The notes under the pieces: model-generated | Database searches by the model: none | The model's input: only the letters and a program-made list of their open reading frames with translations | Told to the model about the DNA's origin: nothing | Part shown: positions 11,373 through 21,012 of the stretch, one piece after another | How positions within the stretch are numbered: the stretch's first letter is position 1 | Layout: every line of letters begins with the position of its first letter | Made by a program: the position numbers and the translations under genes | Assembly: GCA_009760855.2 (NCBI GenBank) | Contig: WPIO01000002.1 | Span: forward strand, 15,607,001 to 15,671,000 | Direction of reading: 5' to 3' | Length of the DNA stretch: 64,000 nt | DNA from: Cristatella mucedo | Taxonomy: Eukaryota > Bryozoa > Phylactolaemata > Cristatellidae

Positions 11373-11495
11373 GTAGTATAGTTTTGAATGTTGTGTAGCC
11401 TAGGGCTCGACCCTCTCATTTCACCAACCTCACTTCGTTCGGTGGCCTCGTGCTCGCTCGAGTCCCTGTCTCAATAACATTCAAAACTATACTAC
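11373..11495. repeat. Perfect 20-bp inverted repeat enclosing about 83 bp
   Basis: The left arm GTAGTATAGTTTTGAATGTT (11373-11392) and the right arm (11476-11495) are exact reverse complements. The interior is GC-richer and holds shorter palindromes such as CACTTCGTTCGGTG. It resembles a foldback or MITE-type element. It lies at the composition break where AT-rich DNA starts. Confidence 0.75.
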
Positions 11496-11581
11496 GCGAA
11501 CCAGTCTTCTTTATTACAAGAGTATTTTTGTGTCCTAATTATTATATTTTAATTTAAAGAAAACAAATTTATATTATATAA

Positions 11582-11881
11582 ATGCATCGGAAAAATTATG
11601 ATTTTATGTGGTGGAAGATTGAAAAGTTTAGTGAACATGCAAGACGTGTTGGAGAAGAGGTTAAAAAAACAGGCCTTCCGAAATATTTTTTTTCAAAGAC
11701 TAGCTTATACGCTGTGATAGCTAGTTTGTACACAATTCCTACAGCAAATTTTAAAATTCTCTTTAATAAGAAAGAGATAAAGAATAAGGATTGTTGTAAG
11801 AAAAGTCTCGTTTCAGAACATTTCCATCTCAAACTGTCAGATGTTCGCTCTCGCTCACATCTCAAAGTTTTTCGACATTAA
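11582..11881 (+). CDS. Hypothetical ORF, left end of AT-rich island
   Basis: The open frame predicts 99 residues, lysine- and phenylalanine-rich, with a hydrophobic stretch around residues 40-60. The start lies in an AT-rich context (TATATTATATAAATG). I do not recognise a family. Its last ~25 codons are inside a stem-loop repeat (11792-11910), so the true C-terminus was probably replaced by that insertion. It likely belongs to the virus-like element by composition and position. Confidence 0.35.
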   Translation: MHRKNYDFMWWKIEKFSEHARRVGEEVKKTGLPKYFFSKTSLYAVIASLYTIPTANFKILFNKKEIKNKDCCKKSLVSEHFHLKLSDVRSRSHLKVFRH

Positions 11882-11910
11882 CGTTCTGAAACGAGCCTTT
11901 ACTTACAGCA
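11792..11910. repeat. Stem-loop element with nested inverted repeat
   Basis: The arms CTCGTTTCAGAAC (11807-11819) and its exact complement (11883-11895) extend imperfectly to about 28 bp on each side. An inner stem, AGATGT/ACATCT, flanks TCGCTCTCGCTC. The layout resembles the hairpin at 11373-11495, although the arm sequences differ. Confidence 0.7.
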
Positions 11911-12028
11911 TGAATCTTTTACTTACAGTTTTTTCACTTGATAGTTAAACAACAGATTAGTTTTGTTATTTATATAAGAGTAAACAATATTTAATTTTCA
12001 ATTAAATAATTAATTTCTATATTTATAT

Positions 12029-12751
12029 ATGTATCGAATCCGTTCTCATAAGGAAAACTCTTTTCACACTGAAGCCAGTAGGCTAATGAATATTGACGAC
12101 ATAACACTAGGAAATAGTGTTGCTTCAAGACTTCATAAATTTAAACTAACATTTATCGGAGCCAGTGGAAAACATGAACGTTATGTTCTTAAAGGTAAAG
12201 ATGATCCAGCTAATGAAATTGATGAGTTTTTTAATATTATAGTATCAAGTTATAATAGTGTATTACATGACGTAACAACTACATTTTCTTCCTTCAAACT
12301 GCAAACTAAGATAGCAGTCCAGTCTTATCACGATCAAACTGATACACATAGTGATAATGTAATTACTAGTTCCAAATTAATTGCAGTTGTTAAAAGAACT
12401 GATTATACTGGTTTTATTTTAAATTAATTGAAATCCCTAAAAGAATCGATAGATCAACCTATTGATAGAAATCCTGCCTCTGGTTGGAGATTAGTAGGAA
12501 TAAAAGGTCTTGAAATTAACATTAATGAATATGTTCTTAGAATGGGTTCTTCTTATTTAGAATTACCTCCTAATTTAGCAAAGAAAGATTGTTGTATCAA
12601 TAAAAAGAATGAAGATAATTATTGTGCCTTGTGGTGTGTATTAAGATTTCTAAATCCTGTAACTAACAATCCTGGGAGATATAATGACTTATTTAAAATA
12701 TTAAAAAATGAGTATTCAACACTTAATGAATCACTATCAGAAATGGAATAG
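12029..12751 (+). pseudogene. Virus-type DNA polymerase B, N-terminal region (decayed)
   Basis: Two adjacent open stretches in the same frame are separated by one TAA at 12425. The second part carries SGWRLVGIKGLEININ and LPPNLAKKDCCIN followed by NEDNYCALWCVLR. I know these from the N-terminal region of the large protein-primed DNA polymerases found in animal genomes inside virus-like elements. In that family the region precedes a C2H2 finger and the exonuclease domain, as it does here. The in-frame stop and a second stop at 12749 show it no longer encodes a full protein. Confidence 0.7.
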
Positions 12752-12789
12752 CCTCTCAAAGTAATTGATACTAAAAAATTAGGTAAACT

Positions 12790-13481
12790 TAAATGTTAGT
12801 ATAAATGTTTATGAATATAGTGATAAATCTGGTATTTATCCTCTTGAAATTGTAAGTAGAAGTTTGGAAATTCCAAATAGACACATTAATTTATTTTTAA
12901 TCATTAAAACTGAAAAGAGTCATTATGTATTGATAAACAATTTTAGTGGTCTTTATAGAACACCTAATAAGGGAGTATCCTTATTCTATTGTCATAGATG
13001 CATAGACAGATTCTTCAGTTCTAAAGATTTAGATAATCATTTACTTATGTGTGAAGGTGTTAATTCTACTTATTCTACTTTAAAAATGCCAGGCCTTCAA
13101 GAAAATAAGAAAACATGTAAAATAAAAGATACTACACTTTTGAAATTCAGTGATCATGCTAAACTTATTAAAGCACCATATACTTGTCATGCAGATTTTG
13201 AGAGTTTGTGCGTAAAGACATGTGATATTTGTTATGAAAGTATGTTATCAAACAATGTTAATCCACAATATTGTGACAGTAAGTTAACTACAGGTAAATG
13301 TAGTGACTCATGCACAAATTTACTACAATTTCCATGTGATTCTTGTGCAAATGTTGTTGATTATAATGGAAAAATTATTGAAGAATTTATATATAGTGGA
13401 GAAAATTGTGTTGAGCTACTTTTAGAATTTTTAATAAATTACTCTAGTAAGTTAAGAAATAATTTATCTGAATTAAAGTAA
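12790..13481 (+). pseudogene. DNA polymerase B segment: zinc finger and exonuclease I motif
   Basis: This continues the polymerase in another frame. FYCHRCIDRFFSSKDLDNH with a later CEG forms a C2H2-like finger. CHADFESL supplies the D-x-E of exonuclease motif I. A cysteine-rich stretch (CDICYES, CSDSC, CDSCANV) follows, a usual feature of this polymerase family. The reading frame ends at a TAA (13479-13481), but coding resemblance continues directly after it. Confidence 0.72.
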
Positions 13482-13765
13482 TTACCTATTGTTATTGATG
13501 ACGTTGCTATTGAAGACTTTAAGAATTCTAAAACGTGTTGGGTATGTAAGGAAGGATTTGATAGTGAACATGGAATAATACAAGTTAGAGATCATTGTCA
13601 TTTTACAGGTAAATTTAAAGGAGCAGCTCATAAACTTTGGAATTCATTAGCTAGATTTCGTATTAAAGATTGGAAACTACCTATCTTTATTCATAATTTC
13701 AAAGGTTATGATTCTCATTTGATTGTAAAAGGAATTCATCATACAGTATTGTTTGTAAACCTGTT
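13482..13765 (+). pseudogene. DNA polymerase B segment: HNH/endonuclease VII-like insert and Exo II
   Basis: The same frame as the preceding segment continues after its stop codon. CWVCKEGF followed by VRDHCHFTGKFKGAAH is the zinc-binding HNH/recombination-endonuclease-VII-like insert typical of these polymerases. LPIFIHNFKGYDSHL contains exonuclease motif II. Similarity in this frame is lost near 13740, probably through a frameshift. Confidence 0.75.
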
Positions 13766-13786
13766 GCACACAATATGGAAAGTTAA

Positions 13787-14423
13787 ATGTCAATGTCATT
13801 CAATGATTTTGAGTTCAAAGATTCTTATAATTTCATGTGTAATAAATTATGTGATATTGTTACTTCATTAAAGAAAGCTAACTCTAATTTTGATATTGCA
13901 CTGAGTATCTTTAAAAAACTATCAAAATGTCAAACCTAATGAGTTATTAGATATGCTATTAAGGAAGGGGGTTTATCCATATGAATAGATGAATTCGTTT
14001 GATAGATTCAATGAAAATAGCATTCCAAATAATCAAGCATTCAATAGCAAACTTAGTTTTGATAAAAGTATTAGTGAAGAGGATTTTGATCATGCATTAA
14101 ATGTTTTTAAAGTTTTAAATATGAAAAATTTAGGTGATTACCACGATGTTTATCCAAAATTAGATGTTACACTTCTTGCATATTGTTTTGCATCATATAT
14201 AAACAGTTTCATTGAATTATTTAAATTAGATCCTGTTCGTTATCTATCTGCACCTCATTGTGCTTGGTCTTGTACTTTGTTTTACACTTCAAGTGCTGTA
14301 AACTTACTAGGTAAAAATATGATGACTTACAACTGTATCAACAACTTAATAACTCAATCGGAGGAGGTATTTGCCAAGCAAGTCAAAGAATTTGTACTGC
14401 TAACAAAAAGGAGAAGAAACTAA
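13787..14423 (+). pseudogene. DNA polymerase B segment: Exo III and linker
   Basis: Two open stretches (about 13787-13940 and 13989-14423) carry the expected order of motifs. DYHDVYPKLDVTLLA is exonuclease motif III, and LDPVRYLSAPHCAW is the following conserved segment. Around 14363-14425 the similarity switches frames, so at least one indel lies just before polymerase motif A. Confidence 0.72.
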
Positions 14424-14910
14424 TCGTATTGGATATGGATACTATAATGCAACAAGTTTATATCCAACTGTTATGATGTGGCACCTCCCTATTACAGAAC
14501 CTATTGAAGACGATTTAAGTAATTGGCCGCTTGAAAATATAATGTCATTACCTGCAAATGGTGATACGGGTATTTTTGTTTTAGCTGATTTAGAATATCC
14601 AAAGGAATTACATGATTTACACAATGATTATCCTCTTTGTCCTGAAATTAGAATTGTTGACAGTTCTGAGTATTCAAACTGTCAGCTAAGATTTTCAACA
14701 GGAGGAAGTGATGTTCCAAAATTGATTTGTAATTTCTCTAAGAAAAATAATTATCTAACACATTATAGGTACTTTCAATTTGTTGTTAGTAAAGGACTGA
14801 TAACTAAAATACAACTAAAATACATAAAGTTTACAAATTTAAACAAGAACATTGGTCAAAACCATTTATTGATATATGTGCATAGAAAAAGATTGATTTT
14901 GATCGTATAA
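14422..14910 (+). pseudogene. DNA polymerase B segment: palm motif A
   Basis: YNATSLYPTVMMWHLP corresponds to polymerase motif A (SLYPxxM). It is followed by the GDTGIFVLADLEYP segment usual in this family. The frame is lost near 14880. Confidence 0.75.
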
Positions 14911-15278
14911 AAGATGAGTTTGAAAGAGATCAGTGCAAACGTTTTATGTGTCAGATTTTTAGAAAAACTTGTGAAAGCGTTGAAAACAGAGGATGTGTTA
15001 GAATAGTAAACACAGGAACTGAAAAGAATGATTCTCTACATAATAATTTAATGAGAGATCCAAGACTTAAAGAAATTAAATGCTTTGATAAAACTCTAAT
15101 AGGTTTTGAACATGCTAAAAGAACTACAATTTTAAACAAGCCAATGTTCATAGGTGTTGCCATTCTTGATTTATCAAAATTACATATGCAAAGATTTTAT
15201 TATGATGTATTAAAAAGTAGGTTTAATGATAAGATAAATTTGTTATATACAGATACTGATTCATTAGTTGTAACATAA
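14911..15278 (+). pseudogene. DNA polymerase B segment: motifs B and C
   Basis: FRKTCESVENR occupies the position of motif B, where the family usually has a FGKTMENxR-like sequence. LLYTDTDSLVV is motif C with both catalytic aspartates present. The frame then meets a stop (15276-15278), so the enzyme is broken although its catalytic motifs can still be read. Confidence 0.75.
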
Positions 15279-15571
15279 GAAGTGAAAACTTTGATGAGGA
15301 ACTATCTGATATTAAAGATTGGTTTCATAAAGACGAGTTTGAAAAAATCAAAGATGAGATGAAAGGAGACCAAATTAATGAATTCATTGCTTTGACACCA
15401 AAAAAATATTCAGTTAATTCTGTAAATCCAATTATGAAAGCAAAAGGAGTTCAAAAATCAGTAATTTAACATTCAGAACTTACGCATCAAGAATATGCTG
15501 ATTGTCTATCTAAAGCATATGATATATTTATAAACAATCATAACACCAAAGAGTTCAACGAATACACTTAA
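15279..15571 (+). pseudogene. DNA polymerase B segment: thumb and C-terminus
   Basis: In a shifted frame, FIALTPKKYSV and AKGVQKSVI match the conserved C-terminal portion of this polymerase group. The frame runs to TAA at about 15569, with one internal stop near 15467. An L-B LINE lies immediately downstream. Confidence 0.65.
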
Positions 15572-15584
15572 TAGAGACCTCTAT

Positions 15585-15965
15585 CGTATGAATTTAATGT
15601 AATGTATCTCCGTATGTAACTCGACAAAGTCATAAAGACCATGTGGGTGTAACGCAGGAGAGTTTTGTATAGCACACTCACAGCCTAAGCGGCTTTCGGC
15701 ACGCATTCGGTAGCCAACAGACTTCGTCTCACGCAACAAAGAGAAAGTGGGAAGCATAGCAGAGTCAGGAGGGCAGTTACGGTAGTGAGTAGCATGAAAG
15801 TAGCAGCTCAGGACCGCTGAAAAGGATGAGCCATAGTCGGCAGTAGGAGAGTAGTTGTCGTTTCGTAAGAATTGTGGAAGCACGTTCCACAGTCTAGGAC
15901 CTGCAGAGCTAAAGCTTCTGTCGCCAACGGTATGACACAAAGTAAACACAATATTATTACAAGGA
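15585..15965 (-). repeat. LINE L-B 3' end inserted in the virus-like element
   Basis: The minus strand encodes VGDRSFSSAGPRLWN through the QNSPA C-terminus and then the L-B 3' tail. It matches 44650-45025 closely. Its GC content is clearly above that of the AT-rich DNA on both sides, marking it as a later insertion. Confidence 0.88.
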
Positions 15966-16002
15966 AATTGAATAGAGAGCACTATCTACATTTGAGTCAA
16001 AA

Positions 16003-16190
16003 CAAAACTGGCTAGATTGTGAAATCTGTAGTTATGCTCAAGGTCATTATAAAATTGCTAAGAGTTTGAGTTAAGGAACTAATCCAGGTCGTTGTAATAA
16101 ATGCAATGTTAGTAAATTATTATATAGATGCCAAAAAGCAAAAGCGAAAACACCAAACAAATATCTATAAAGAAAGTAAGATTAACTGAT
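16003..16190 (+). pseudogene. Small Cys-pair (zinc-ribbon-like) ORF remnant
   Basis: A + frame reads LDCEICSYAQGHYK and, past a stop, RCNKCNVSKLLYRC, giving CxxC pairs spaced like a small zinc ribbon. It lies just downstream of the polymerase and the LINE insertion. I cannot name a family. Confidence 0.35.
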
Positions 16191-16304
16191 AAAGAGAAAA
16201 AGGAAGCAGATAAAAAAATATGTTGATATCCTAGAAGAAATAGAACTGTTTAAGTCAGTAGAGAAATTAAATATAAATTAATAAAATATTTCCACTATTA
16301 TAGA

Positions 16305-16577
16305 ATGGACCAAGAAAACCAAGAACTTTATCAATTTTCAGAAGATTCTATTGATATCACTAATAGTGAATGTGAGTATTATTCAGATGATTCGGAGGAA
16401 GATCCTGATTACACTCCTGAATCAGAATCAGAAACAGATTCCTATGTTAGTGAGGAAGGTTATATAAGTCTTGAAAAACTTCTATTTAGAGAACAAGATG
16501 AACGATATGTTCAACAAGATCATCACAATTATGTTAACGAAGAAGATGAATTTAAAAAAATCATTTTACTTATTTAG
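16305..16577 (+). CDS. Hypothetical acidic protein of the virus-like element
   Basis: The frame predicts 90 residues rich in Asp, Glu and Ser (for example YYSDDSEEDPDYTPESESET), probably unstructured. The ATG follows ACTATTATAGA, a context repeated before neighbouring ORFs. No family is recognised; similar acidic proteins are common in DNA viruses but have no fixed role. Confidence 0.45.
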   Translation: MDQENQELYQFSEDSIDITNSECEYYSDDSEEDPDYTPESESETDSYVSEEGYISLEKLLFREQDERYVQQDHHNYVNEEDEFKKIILLI

Positions 16578-16580
16578 AAA

Positions 16581-16868
16581 ATGGATGTTTCAAGAATTTT
16601 TAGTTGTGAACAATCTAGAGAAATGGCAGTAAAATCTGCTTACAAAAACTTAAAGGTGAAGATCAATGAATAGTTAAACACTCACTTAATTAACTTATTC
16701 CTGATTTAGATAGTTCATTTATTAATGTTCTTATAGAGATCTGTGATACTTATGATAAACTCATGGAATGTCGTAGCAAGATAAATGAAATAAGATAAAT
16801 GAAATGCTAGTAGAAGCATTTAAAAAATTTAAAACCCCAAAAACTAAACCTGGTGTACATAGTTTATA
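16581..16868 (+). pseudogene. Small ORF, paralogue 1
   Basis: It begins MDVSRIFSCEQSREMAV after TTATTTAGAAA. After a frame break it continues with IPDLDSS and ICDTYDKLMECRSKINE. It resembles the next gene (16882-17117) residue by residue in both blocks, so the two are tandem duplicates. No function is known. Confidence 0.45.
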
Positions 16869-16881
16869 ATAAAATACAGTA

Positions 16882-17117
16882 ATGGAACTTTCAAGAATTC
16901 TTAGTTGTAAAAAGGCTCGAAAACTAGCAGAATTAATTTGCAGTTTAAAAATTCAAATGTGTTAGTAAAGATATAGATAAAATTATCTTTATAAGTTTAT
17001 TCCAGACTTCGACGATTTAATTATTATAGTTCCTATAGATATTTGTGATGCACGTGATAAAATACATGAGCATGAAGAAAAACTAGAAAACAGTATTAAA
17101 AATACTAGGATCTAGCA
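16882..17117 (+). pseudogene. Small ORF, paralogue 2
   Basis: It begins MELSRILSCKKARKLAELI and, after a frame break, has IPDFDDLIII and ICDARDKIHEHEEKLEN. It is the tandem paralogue of 16581-16868. Both copies are broken, but conservation of the same two blocks supports a real ancestral gene. Confidence 0.45.
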
Positions 17118-17187
17118 TGTAGGAACTAGATTATGTTTAATTTTAGTTAATTTTTGTGCATGTAATTTTTGTAATTATTATAGAAAA

Positions 17188-17717
17188 ATGGCTGCAACTT
17201 CTGATGTTACTGATCCATGTCTAGCAACTACTGCTACAGCACTAAAAGCTTACGTAGATTATCTTGTTAAATCAAGAATGACTTCTTACGATGAACAAAC
17301 ACTTGATTCGGGTATTTCAGTTATGACTGATACATCTGTTAAGAAATTCTATCTAGATGAATGTGATATTGAAGCACAAAAGGTAATTACATCTGGAATG
17401 GCAGACGTAACAGCAAATCTTGATACTAAACAAGAGCTAAAGTTAATGCACCTGGTGAAATATCCGGATACACAACATGGATTGCATCACAACTTCCAAC
17501 ACTTTCTGCTGTTATCTCAGGAGTATCTGGAGTTAAACCTGACATCTCTGGAAGTTTCTAGGATGAATGTTACGCAGTCCTACCTGATATTTCTGATGGT
17601 ACAAGTGCAAGACAAAAAGCAAATGCAGCAGCACTAGCAGCACAAGCACAAACAACCGCTGACGCACCTGCTGCATCTACTCCTGTTCCTACACCAACCA
17701 CTGTGCAATTAATTTAA
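17188..17717 (+). pseudogene. Hypothetical Ala/Thr-rich protein of the virus-like element
   Basis: It starts MAATSDVTDPCLATTATALK after TTATTATAGAAAA. Near 17445 coding moves to another frame, which runs through GEISGYTTWIASQLPTLSAV, an Ala-rich stretch and a Pro/Thr-rich end (PVPTPTTVQ), stopping near 17717. The composition resembles structural or virion-associated proteins, but no motif allows a name. Confidence 0.4.
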
Positions 17718-17836
17718 ATAAAAACAACATAAAATCAGTATTATAGAAAATGGTTTGAGTTTAAACAAGAGGAAAAGTTTGTCTTAACTAAGTACAAGGT
17801 CAACAATATTCAAACTTAAAGATTTGTTCTTATCCA

Positions 17837-18082
17837 ATGGGTAGAATTGAAGACATTAGGGCACTATTGTTAGATGCTGTTACATAGTTAGATGCTGTAA
17901 AACTAGTACTAGAATATAAAGCACTAAGAATCAATCACTCTGAACCAGAAATAGCATGTATATTTACTAAACTTAGAGATGGTTTTATCTTTGAAGAGTT
18001 TCTAAAAAATTTAAAAGAAGAAAAAATAAATAGTATTACGTCTGAAGCATACTCTAAAAAATATAACTTGCTAAACAAATAA
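17837..18082 (+). pseudogene. Small hypothetical ORF
   Basis: The frame reads MGRIEDIRALLLDAV, then one stop next to a short internal duplication of TTAGATGCTGT, and continues to KKYNLLNK before TAA. It is helical and Lys/Glu-rich. No family is recognised. Confidence 0.35.
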
Positions 18083-18149
18083 AGAAAGAAATAGATGCAG
18101 GAAAAAGTTGTAAACTACCAGAAGAATTGATTGAAGTGACTATGGATTG

Positions 18150-19020
18150 GAAGATTTAAATCTAATGTTAACTCATTCAACCGATGGAGCCCACTTACTA
18201 GTCCATGGAATATAAATAAAACTACTAAAATTATCTGAGACAGATTGTGAATATTTTACTCCACTGACTAATAAAATCTCAATAGAATCCAAATCATTTG
18301 GAGTTTTAATACTTTAATAGTTCAAAAGATGATAAATAACAGTATATGCAATTGATTTTGATTTTGGTTTGTCAAAAATAGTAAAGTTAAATATAGAATC
18401 ACCTAATATTGACATATAATTATTCTCAATACCATAAGTAGATAAATATAAGTTTGGAGAATAAAATTTATAGTTGTACTTTAAAATTAGAATATCACTG
18501 TCATTTAGTTTAACTATGTTTAAAGAAATTCCTGCTGATAAAACCTTATAGTTTATTCTAGTTCTATTATCATCTTTTAATAAAAATGAACTATCAGTGA
18601 ATACTTTATTATAGACTGAATATCTAGTTTTACAATCAATAGCATTATTATTTCCAATAACTGCACTATCAATATCTCTTATTTTTATTTATATCTTTGA
18701 GTATATTAGTTTTTTATGTTAATATCGAATAATTTACTTAAGACTAATTTATTATTATCAGAAGAACTAATGATAATTACATTATTTACAGTTAAATTAC
18801 CTAAATATCTAAAAAAAATAGTTGTATCAATACGTTTAGAAGTATATGGATTATCACCACATTTTAAATAAAAATCATTTTATTATTTAATAGAAATGAA
18901 ATCATATGGATTTAACTTATTATATTTCTCATCATCAAAATCAATTGTTAAACTATTAACACTTAAATTTAAATTTAATGATTGATCACTATATATATTC
19001 CTAGTTTTATATCAAGATAT
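18150..19020 (-). pseudogene. Fibre-like gene, decayed distal part
   Basis: Minus-strand frames are broken by many stops but keep beta-rich, Asn/Ile-rich segments such as NPYDFISIK and RYLGNLTVNN. They probably continue the fibre-like block just upstream (19040-20053). RYLG also occurs in the reverse-strand ORF at 20209-20628. Confidence 0.4.
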
Positions 19021-19039
19021 TTTTTGTTGCAGCATCTTT

Positions 19040-19234
19040 TTAAATAATAGGATCTAAAACATTTACATACTTTTTTGAGTTTGGAGACATATTTCCTTTC
19101 ATATTTTGATCAGAATCATTTCTTATATAATCATTGTCGGCTAATGACTTATTAACAGTTTCTAATATATCAACAGTATTTCCAACATTTGTTAATCTAT
19201 TTGAATCAAAATGTAATGTCCCATTTATTTCCAA
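19040..19234 (-). pseudogene. Fibre-like repeat protein fragment
   Basis: This 64-residue frame has two short units, LHFDSNRLTNVGN and QNMKGNMSPNSKKYV, of the same G-(N/D)-(L/M)-N-(x)n-N-(x)n-KxYV pattern as the fragment at 19610-20053. It starts with an ATG in an AT-rich context. Confidence 0.5.
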
Positions 19235-19334
19235 CTCCTTTTTTAGAAAGCATTTAAATATAATGCTATATAACTAGTTAAATTTATTGTTTCATTAAAT
19301 AAATCTTGTGTACATACAATTGGTGAATCTCTTA

Positions 19335-19604
19335 TTAATTTTTATTTGAATCAAGATTATAACTTCTAAATAACTGAAATGAATAATTAGAATTAATTTC
19401 TGATGGTGGAATTGGAATAAGCAGTTTTAATGTATTATCTGGTGCTTTGTATACTGTTGAAATTACAAATGAACCTCTAGGAATTATTTCACTAAATAAA
19501 CCATTAATCCATTTTCCTTCATAGTTTGTTCCATATTCATTTGTTTGAAATACTGGATCTATAAATCCGTTAAATGTTATTTTTGCAAAATTTCCGTAAG
19601 ACAT
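19335..19604 (-). CDS. Hypothetical ORF within the fibre-like block
   Basis: The frame predicts 89 residues beginning MSYGNFAKITFNGFIDPVF, rich in Phe, Asn and Ser, without the KxYVD repeat. It may be a fibre head or attachment domain, or a separate small virion protein. That is inferred only from its place between the two fibre-repeat fragments. Confidence 0.35.
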   Translation of the reverse strand: MSYGNFAKITFNGFIDPVFQTNEYGTNYEGKWINGLFSEIIPRGSFVISTVYKAPDNTLKLLIPIPPSEINSNYSFQLFRSYNLDSNKN

Positions 19605-19609
19605 TTTGT

Positions 19610-20053
19610 TTAGATAAGCAAGACTTTTACTCCATCGTTTGGATTAACAGGATCATTTAAAATACTAATAAAATTTCCTTGCATATCTAGGTTTCCATTA
19701 ACAGTTCCACCATTTACACTAAGAAAATTTGCATCCATATAAGCTTTATTAGAAACATCATTACAATTAACAGGAGGATTACTTACACTTAATTTTCCAT
19801 CAACAGTTAAATTTCCATTAATAATTACACCTGTTTTATCCAGTTTTGTATCAGCATAATCCTTAGTTGCGGCATCACTAGGATGAACAGGATTAGCAAA
19901 ATCTATCAATCTATGATTGTTCATATCAATATCACCATCAGAAGTAGTTGATCTTGAAATTCTACTAACAAAATTCGTATCTACATACTTTCTGTTTAGT
20001 GCATCTGCAGCATCAACAGGATCACCTAAATTCTTTATCAAGCTACCATTCAT
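19610..20053 (-). pseudogene. Phage-fibre-like repeat protein
   Basis: The frame predicts 147 residues with at least four copies of a unit of about 35 residues: a G-x-(L/I)-x-(M/V) strand, an (I/L)xNLxDPVDAADALNRKYVD turn and a short linker. Examples are DPVDAADALNRKYVD, NPVHPSDAATKDYAD and PVNCNDVSNKAYMD. This is the pattern of phage tail-fibre and viral receptor-binding shafts (beta-stranded trimers). It starts with ATG but runs out of its frame near 19610, so it is probably a fragment of a longer gene. Confidence 0.65.
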
Positions 20054-20208
20054 ACTTAGATTACCTGATAATATATCCCCACTCTTTCTAATATAATTCT
20101 TTGCATTACTTCCTTTTTTCTATAACCTAACATGTTCTATACAATACTAACAAGAAAATCTAAATAACTAATACCACATGCAACAGTAAAATTGTTAATA
20201 ACATAAGT

Positions 20209-20628
20209 TTAACTTCTATCGATATTAATTATCAAAACTATAGTACCACTAACACCACAAGGGCTATCACTAGTTAAATCTAAATAAGCATTTGTTTTAT
20301 CTGTTGCATATATAATACCAGAAACCATTCCAAAGTTAAACAATGTACCAGGAAAAAATATTTTAAGATTAGTTATAAATCCTAACTTTCTTACAGTTCC
20401 TTGTTCCATAATTGGCATATCACCTGGTGTAATTTGTTGCAATGAATAACCAGGTCCACTACTACCATTAACAGTAATATTAAGTCCTAACATATCAAGT
20501 TTGAATAAACTAGGATAAGTATTAGAACTCAATCCTAAATATCTAAATACTACTTGTTTAGTATTATCAACGTATTGTTTTGTTACAACATCAGAATCCT
20601 TTAAGTTTATAATATTCTCTTCACCCAT
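20209..20628 (-). CDS. Fibre-associated beta-rich protein
   Basis: The frame predicts 139 residues. An N-terminal fibre unit (NLKDSDVVTKQYVD) is followed by about 110 residues rich in Gly, Ile and Phe, ending GVSGTIVLIINIDRS. One fibre unit plus a compact beta-rich domain would fit a fibre head. The exact relation to the neighbouring repeat protein is unclear. Confidence 0.5.
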   Translation of the reverse strand: MGEENIINLKDSDVVTKQYVDNTKQVVFRYLGLSSNTYPSLFKLDMLGLNITVNGSSGPGYSLQQITPGDMPIMEQGTVRKLGFITNLKIFFPGTLFNFGMVSGIIYATDKTNAYLDLTSDSPCGVSGTIVLIINIDRS

Positions 20629-20774
20629 ATTTATGCTTGCTGTGGCATTCCTTGAAATACTTGTGTCATACTTTTTAACAATCCATAGTTTATAACTTTA
20701 TACGGTCTTAAATCCTTATATACAGTACCATCAGGAGAATTACCTGATAAGCCAAAAACATTCTTACAATTCAA

Positions 20775-21005
20775 TTATGACATTGCTTTTGCTGCACTCT
20801 TTGGTAGCAATCCTGATAAACTTGATACAGCTGCTAATTCTCCACTAGCATTAGAAATAACACTACCACCAACGTTTGAACTAAGAGCATAATCCAATCT
20901 TATTGCATCACCTTCATTAACAGGAAAACCCAAGTTACTTACTTTATTTGTATTTGCATCAAGATCAGTATAAAGAATTCCATTAATCATGGTTACTTTT
21001 TCCAT
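20775..21005 (-). CDS. Fibre-like N-terminal fragment
   Basis: The frame predicts 76 residues: a fibre unit, DANTNKVSNLGFPVNEGDAI, then a Ser/Ala-rich stretch with VSSLSGLLPK. Its start codon (21003-21005) lies 7 bp from the forward start at 21013, making a divergent pair. Confidence 0.5.
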   Translation of the reverse strand: MEKVTMINGILYTDLDANTNKVSNLGFPVNEGDAIRLDYALSSNVGGSVISNASGELAAVSSLSGLLPKSAAKAMS

Positions 21006-21012
21006 TACTTAT

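Noticed and set aside
12425-12427. Alternative genetic code explaining the in-frame TAA of the polymerase
   Set aside because: Frameshifts and all three stop codons interrupt the element, so ordinary decay is the simpler explanation.
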